From the NCBI GenBank assembly GCA_013396915.1, contig VWZL01000111.1, positions 457,227 to 521,226 on the forward strand: 64,000 nucleotides of DNA. Direction: 5' to 3'. The DNA comes from Stercorarius parasiticus. Taxonomy: Eukaryota; Chordata; Aves; Charadriiformes; Stercorariidae. Below are positions 58,934 to 64,000 of the stretch, piece after piece. A model generated the notes under the pieces. It was given only the letters and a program-made list of their open reading frames with translations, had not been told where the DNA came from and searched no databases. A program made the position numbers and the translations under genes. Each line of letters begins with the position of its first letter. Within the stretch, counting starts at the first letter, position 1.

Positions 58934-61739
58934 GTAGATGGGCAGGAGGATGCCAGGTTTCACTCCTACAATTAGAGTGGTGTCTGTTCCCTCCCCTGCC
59001 TTTCAAAGGGCTGCTTTTGGGGGCGGAGAGGGACAGAGAGTGATGGACCTTTCTTGCACGGTGAGAGCCCCAGGTACAGATGCCTCTAACCAGGCTCATC
59101 TTCCACTGTTACTCCTCCCAGATGACGCCGGAGGTGTCACTCAGAGGATGTGAGCTCATGCCCTGAGGTGGGAAGTGGAGCTGTAGTGTCCTAAGATAGC
59201 AGCCTAGCTCCTCTAAAGGAGTGTTGATTCACTCTGAGGACAGCAGGAGGCTGGTCCTCAGCCTGCCATTGGCATTTGAAAGGAGGGCGATAGTGGAGGA
59301 TATTGCCCCGAAGTAAGAAACTCACCTCTGTCTTTTGTGCTGCAGCGCTGAAGTCATGTCTGCTCTGAGCACGAGCACAGCACCTTATTGTAACAGTACA
59401 GGAGATAGCTCGTTTGAAGTGTCCATTTGGATCCTGGCTTACAACAGCCTAAACCAGGCCATACCTTGCTGTCGCTAAGTAATTTATGGTATAGGAGCTA
59501 GTTGGTTTAACATCAAGAAGAAAAAACTGTCTTCCACCTGCTTCAACAATTGTGTAATAGCCAAGGAAACAAGGGGACAGTTTCAGGAATGGCAGCGACT
59601 TGCACTGGAGAAGCAGTATAGTAGGATTTATGTAAATACATGAGTCTTCGTCCCAAAGCTTTTTTGGGATCTTCCACTTCTCATTTCCCACCCAGCCGGT
59701 TAGTATGGGTAGGCTGTTATCTTCTGCGGGCTCTCTGATGGGAGTTGGAGGACTCTGAGTAGCACTGAACTGGTGTCTTTAGTGAGCTAAAAGTGGATAA
59801 AAGGCAGAGGAAAATGAGTGAAGTGTTCAACGTAATGAAACCTGCAGCTTTGTTGCTGTGACTGTCATACTGTTCATGTCTTCACTCTACCACCACCCCA
59901 AATTTACTTGCCTTACACTAAGAGCTTGATCCAGATGGGCTTTGAAGGATGCCAACAGGATGAGAGCAGCAAGCTGGCAGTGGGATCAGGAAGGGTATTC
60001 CCTGTGTGGTAGTGGATGTGGTGCCAGAAGTTTCTGTTTCTTCAAGATTAGTCTTGCTTGTGCTGGTGGTGGCCATGATTTATACCTTGTGGCTCTTCTG
60101 GAGGACCTAATTCAAAATCATGCACTTGCAGAAATCTCCTGTATATGCTGGGAAATGTTTCTGTTCTGGGTTTTGGATTTTTTTTGCCCTTTTGTGTGAA
60201 CTGCCACAGACTGTAGTTTGTCACTTCTTGTGTCACTGTTGTCAGGTTGAAGTATTGTGCAGTTGCTGAGTGTGTGGTGACCACTCTCAGACAGCGAGTG
60301 GTACAGAACAACTTTTCAGGGGCAGGTGATCTTGTCCATATTCCAAGCACTCTGGAGCTGTGTGGTGGGATGTGCTTCTCTGATCCCATCTGACCCATGC
60401 TCTGTTTTCTACCACCTGTCCGATTGCTCTTTCACTGCAGGTGGGTCCTAACTCCTCTGTCTGAGAAATTTCTGCATAGTCCTAAGAACTGCCACCATCA
60501 AAGTCCTCTTGGTATCTTCATCCTGTATAATGCAAAGGGGATTCAGAATGTCTGCTCTGCACTACTGGTATCCATCCACTCTTTCAGGTGCTTCAGTTTT
60601 TGGAGGTTCATAGGTTCATACCCACTGAGTTTTTCTCTTCAGGGCCCAGTGTTGGATAGTGCTGAGTATGTTTCGCGAAGCCCACAGCCTATGCAAACCA
60701 AAGCTATTGGGAATAGGAAAGAGGATGCTTAGTACTTGTCACAGTGTCCTCAATTATGACTTCTGAGCTACCTCCAGTGTTGCTCAGTCTGTAACTTTTC
60801 AATAAGGAAAGCTTTTAATTTAAGCTCTCTTGAGGCTGGATGCAAGCATGGAGCCTAGCTTGGCTGCCCCAGCAGTACTTGGGGCAAGTGTTCTGCGGCA
60901 CTAACTGGGGTAACTCCTACTAAATTCTCTTTGGAAGCTCCACTGTATTTATGGGTGGGGAGGGCGGGGGGGATGCCTGCCCTCCCACCTTCCCCTATGT
61001 TGTCTCAAAAGGCTCTGGTGCATCTTTGATTAGGTGTAGGTCAAAAGAATTTCCACATCGTGACCTTAATAACTGGGGTTGATTGGCAGGTGGTCTGCAG
61101 AGAGGGAGCAGCCTGTCCCTTTCATCTCCCTTGGTGCCATGCTAGGACAATGGGCCAGCATATTTTCCTTGTTGTTTCTCATTTGAAAAGGGTCTGGTAT
61201 CTCTACTAGGTACCTGTGACATGGGGGTCTTGATTGGGGTCTCATAAAGGGCTCTGTCAGTGTGTCCAAAGGCCAGGAATACAAAGGCGATCAGTGGGTG
61301 GGGGTCTCAGCTGACCACTGAAGAAGGGAGGGGAGGGTCCTGGAAGCAGTGGAGGGAGAAGCAACCCCTGATGGGAGACCTTAAAGGGGGGAGGGGGGGA
61401 GGAGGCGGCCCATTTTTGTCCCGAACTCATCAAGCACATCTGCAGAATTGTCCCAGCCGCTGCCTCCCAGTTTCAAAAGAAAATGATCGTTTGATAAACC
61501 GTCCTGATTCACCACTTTCTCACAAGGGAGGGAGACCCACCTTTGACCTCTATGATTTCACATTGGGCCCAGCTTCCCTCCTCCCCATCCAATTGCTGGA
61601 GAAACTTTGAAATGCATCCATTGCTCTCCCTCTCCTTCTCCCTCTTTCCCTTTACTCTCTCTCTCTTTTTTACCCCCCCCTTTTTTTTTCTCCTCCTCTT
61701 CCCACCACCCCCACTTTCCCCGCTCTCCCGCTTTGTAAA

Positions 61740-62090
61740 AAAGCAGGCGTACTGCTTTGGAGTTTAGGGCAAGTAATTAGTAAAATCTTTTCTGCAGCAC
61801 AATAAAACCGCAGCGCTTGGCCTGCATATTCCCACAATTTACATACTCGCGGGCATTCGAGAAAACAGGTGGCATTCCCAGTGCATCGCTGCCTATGAAA
61901 ATCATTTGGAAGGCAGGGAGGGGAGGGTGCTGGGACCCGCTCGCTTCTGCGAGCTATAGGAATGTGCCTGAATATATTAAAATGTTTTCACACAATGCTT
62001 TTATTTTCCAACGGGAAGAGACATCTTCTGGATGAAAGGCGGCTGGCCCAGACACAGACCTCTTCCGAATACTCTTTCCCACTCGGGGTT
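61740..62090. promoter_or_regulatory. candidate CNE in FBXW4 intron 5 with HOX13, RUNX and TEAD-like sites
   Basis: The core reads GGCAAGTAATTAGTAAAATC, then CACAATAAAACCGCAGCGC: CAATAAAA is a HOX13-type core, and the adjacent AACCGCAG is a RUNX site. GCATATTCCCACAATTTAC, CAGGTG and GGCATTCCC follow, then TAGGAATGTGCC (TEAD-like CATTCC and GGAATG) and CTGAATATATTAAAATG. It retains CpGs, lacks repeats and follows a pyrimidine-rich tract. Among the best enhancer candidates here by motif organisation; conservation untested. Confidence 0.45.
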
Positions 62091-63764
62091 TGTTCGCATG
62101 GACCAGATAGAGAGGGGGCCTGGGGGGGAGGAAAGGGCAAGGGTGCTATCTATGAAGAGTAAATCTTTGTGTGCCTCCTACCCGCTCCCCGTTTGTGGTC
62201 CCAGAAAGTGGAATTATGAAGGAATCATGGCTGCAGAGGGGGGCAGGAGGGGGGATCATCAGGACTTTCTGCAAAAGCTTTTGTAGGCATTGCAAAAGTA
62301 GAGAGGAAATAGCTTGTAATGGAGCATATAGCTCTCTGACCAACGGGATTCAGTGGCTGCAGCAGGAAATGACTGAGAGGGAGCTGGCTATCTTGGGCAG
62401 TATTAGCAAAGTGCCTATTAGTAACAGAAAACACTCTTGCAGTACTTTTCCAGCTTCATCTTATTGTCAAGAACAGGCTGCTCAATGCTCAGCCTGGGCA
62501 ATGTAGCCAGCTGTTCCTCTCCTTTTTCCAAGAGGGCAGTTGTTCCAGGCTGTGCCACAGGTGGAACCCAGCAGTTCCCACTCCATTTCAGTCAGGGAGC
62601 ACAGGGACCACTTAGCTGCGTTGCTTCCTAAGAGGTTCTTTGGGTGCTTTCAACTTGTAGGGTGTTGACAACAGATACGTGGTGAAACTTGTGTCTAGAG
62701 AGTGTAGATCAGGGATTTTCTTTCTAACGGACAAGAATTGAAGGAGAGAATTGAAGTGAAGGGAGGGAGAGGCTGAACACAACTAATGAATGGCTTGGCT
62801 TAGGAGCAGAGTGTGCATGTAGGGAAGACCCCGGGTTCAGCTCCGTGGATACTGTTTTGTTTGAGAATACTGGGGCAGGCTGCAAAGGGGCCTTGTTGGA
62901 AGAAACAGAGGTAGGCTGGTGGCAAGATTTTTATTTTTTTTTATTTTTAATAGTATTCTTTTGGTGAAAATGCCTTTTAAAATTTCTGTGGGAAGTGGTG
63001 TGGCACCAGTATGGTGATCTGAATGCCTGTCTCATATGTGCTTTTCTGGGCAGGCATCCGGTCCAGATGGATTCTGCCCTGAGGATTTACAAGCCTGCCT
63101 GCAGCCAGCCGGAACCATGGCAGCACAAATCTATGGATGCCCTGAAGAGCTATTCAAAAGCCCATGTTACCCAGCTCAAGCCTCTGCTCTCCTGAAGGAA
63201 CTTACCAAAACACAGACTCCCAGAACAAGGCATAATATATTTAGAGGAGTGGGAGGAGCTTTTCTGAGACTTTCTCCTTGGCTAAGCCAACTTTCCTTGT
63301 CCCCTCTGACCAGACTCTATCTGTTACAGATGGGAGAGAGTGTATTCCCCAACCCTGCAAGGAGCTAAACAATACGGCATCTCAAAATGTTTTGCAAAAG
63401 GGTATTCTTGCATGGCAGCTGTTCCAAAATGGATCTGCAGAAGTAGCAAAGCTCTATAATGCTATTTCTCCCAGCTGCCTTACACTGGTCATACTGGTGT
63501 TGGTCATGATGCAAAGGTCTCTAACCTTTTGTTGGAAACAACCAACAACCCAAATGGCAAGAGGTCTTACTTTTTATTTTTAATTATTGTCTTCCCAATT
63601 CCCTGCTCCTCACCTTCATCTTTCTGCATTTCTTAAAGAGGCAGTGGAGGGAAAAAAAGCTTTGGTTTTTGTTTGGGAAGGGGGTTAGGAAGGGCTACGT
63701 GGCCCCTGCAACCTCTCATAGGGGTGTCTTGTCAGGGCACGGCATGAAGGGCACAAACAGATCA

Positions 63765-63990
63765 TAACCTTTAAATGAAAATGCGATGGAGGGAAGAGAT
63801 GAAAGCAGTGAAACAAATTAGATAGATCTAGAGGGGGTGCTCAACTGGAGAAAATTAGCATTTCTTCCTAATTGGAGTGCAGGGCATTCCATTACAGGTT
63901 TTCATTACAAGTAGGGAAGCACTGGGCCTCTTTGGGGGATTTCCCCCTGTCCTCAATTCTTCTAAAAGTAAAAAAATATATTTGAGAGAG
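63765..63990. promoter_or_regulatory. candidate CNE at window end
   Basis: The block contains CCTTTAAATGAAAATGCG, CAAATTAGATAGATC, GAAAATTAGCATTTC, TTCCTAATTGGAG, GGCATTCCATTACAGG and TTTTCATTACAAG. TAAT/ATTA cores recur at short spacing in non-repetitive DNA. It may extend past the window. Inference. Confidence 0.35.
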
Positions 63991-64000
63991 AACCGAGAAG

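Larger units (their letters stand above)
34792..64000 (+). other. FBXW4: FBXW4 gene, 5' portion (exons 1-5; 3' exons outside window)
   Basis: This is the gene-level span. The five exons join into one frame of about 266 residues: a Ser-rich N-terminus, an F-box, a linker and the first WD40 repeats. FBXW4 (dactylin) is thought to be a substrate-recognition subunit of an SCF (SKP1-CUL1-F-box) ubiquitin ligase; its substrates are poorly known. Human FBXW4 is about 410 residues, so roughly 150 residues (the remaining WD40 repeats) lie beyond the window. Its introns are large and, in other vertebrates, host FGF8 enhancers. Disruption or duplication here is linked to split-hand/foot malformation 3 and mouse Dactylaplasia, probably through FGF8-linked regulation. 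Confidence 0.93.
52750..64000 (+). other. FBXW4: FBXW4 intron 5 (continues beyond window)
   Basis: At least 11.25 kb follow exon 5 without another FBXW4 exon. The sequence is ordinary intronic DNA studded with AT-rich, repeat-free blocks (54060-54330, 56100-56345, 57045-57205, 58680-58980, 61740-62090, 63765-63990). A short exon-like segment lies at 58872-58933. Open frames such as 61260-61610 and 63036-63368 resemble nothing known. Confidence 0.8.

Noticed and set aside
63036..63368. Open frame of 110 codons near the window end, mildly protein-like
   Set aside because: Matches no FBXW4 exon (no WD40 pattern) and no other family I know; splice sites are not convincing.
52750..64000. Further FBXW4 exons in the last 11 kb
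   Set aside because: No frame encodes the expected VTGTACCG...IWDL sequence, so the next exon is taken to be outside the window.

Overview
The window is vertebrate nuclear DNA, most likely from a bird (another sauropsid is possible). Two split genes are recognisable, both on the + strand: the 3' part of FGF8 (fibroblast growth factor 8), followed about 25 kb later by the 5' part of FBXW4 (F-box/WD40 protein 4, dactylin). The same order and orientation occurs in mammals, so this is the conserved FGF8-FBXW4 locus. FGF8 reads like the avian protein as I remember it ([26 protein letters not shown]). The gap between the genes is much shorter than in human. A decayed CR1-type LINE lies between them, which fits a compact sauropsid genome. 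I see no operons, CRISPR arrays, tRNAs, rRNAs or intact mobile elements.

Layout. (1) 1-9540: FGF8 without its first coding exon. There are four coding exons (22-58, 2142-2322, 6523-6629, 7695-7982), a long 3'UTR and a likely poly(A) signal near 9510. The second visible exon keeps two acceptors 33 bp apart, which produce the FGF8b and FGF8a isoforms. (2) 9541-34600: an intergenic stretch with no convincing gene. It holds several AT-rich, homeodomain-motif-dense islands that look like conserved non-coding elements (CNEs). It also holds the antisense CR1 remnant at about 32570-33450. (3) 34600-35600: a CpG-island promoter and FBXW4 exon 1 (F-box). (4) 35082-64000: FBXW4 exons 2-5 (45735-45830, 48585-48770, 49929-50061, 52655-52749) and large introns. 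Intron 5 fills the last 11 kb and continues past the window, so the remaining WD40 exons are outside. The exon 2 donor appears to be a non-canonical GC donor, because only that donor keeps the frame.

How the parts relate. FGF8 is a secreted signal used at the midbrain-hindbrain boundary, limb apical ectodermal ridge, face and tail bud. In mammals and fish, its enhancers are spread through the neighbouring intergenic DNA and the introns of FBXW4, and duplications there cause split-hand/foot malformation type 3. The CNE-like islands reported here, in FGF8 introns, the intergenic region and FBXW4 introns 1, 3 and 5, are therefore best read as candidate FGF8 enhancers. Several carry specific motif arrangements: a palindromic pair of TCF/LEF sites, CDX/HOX13-like TTTATGG and CAATAAAA sites, and an AP-2-like palindrome. 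Their conservation and activity are inference only; no alignment could be run.
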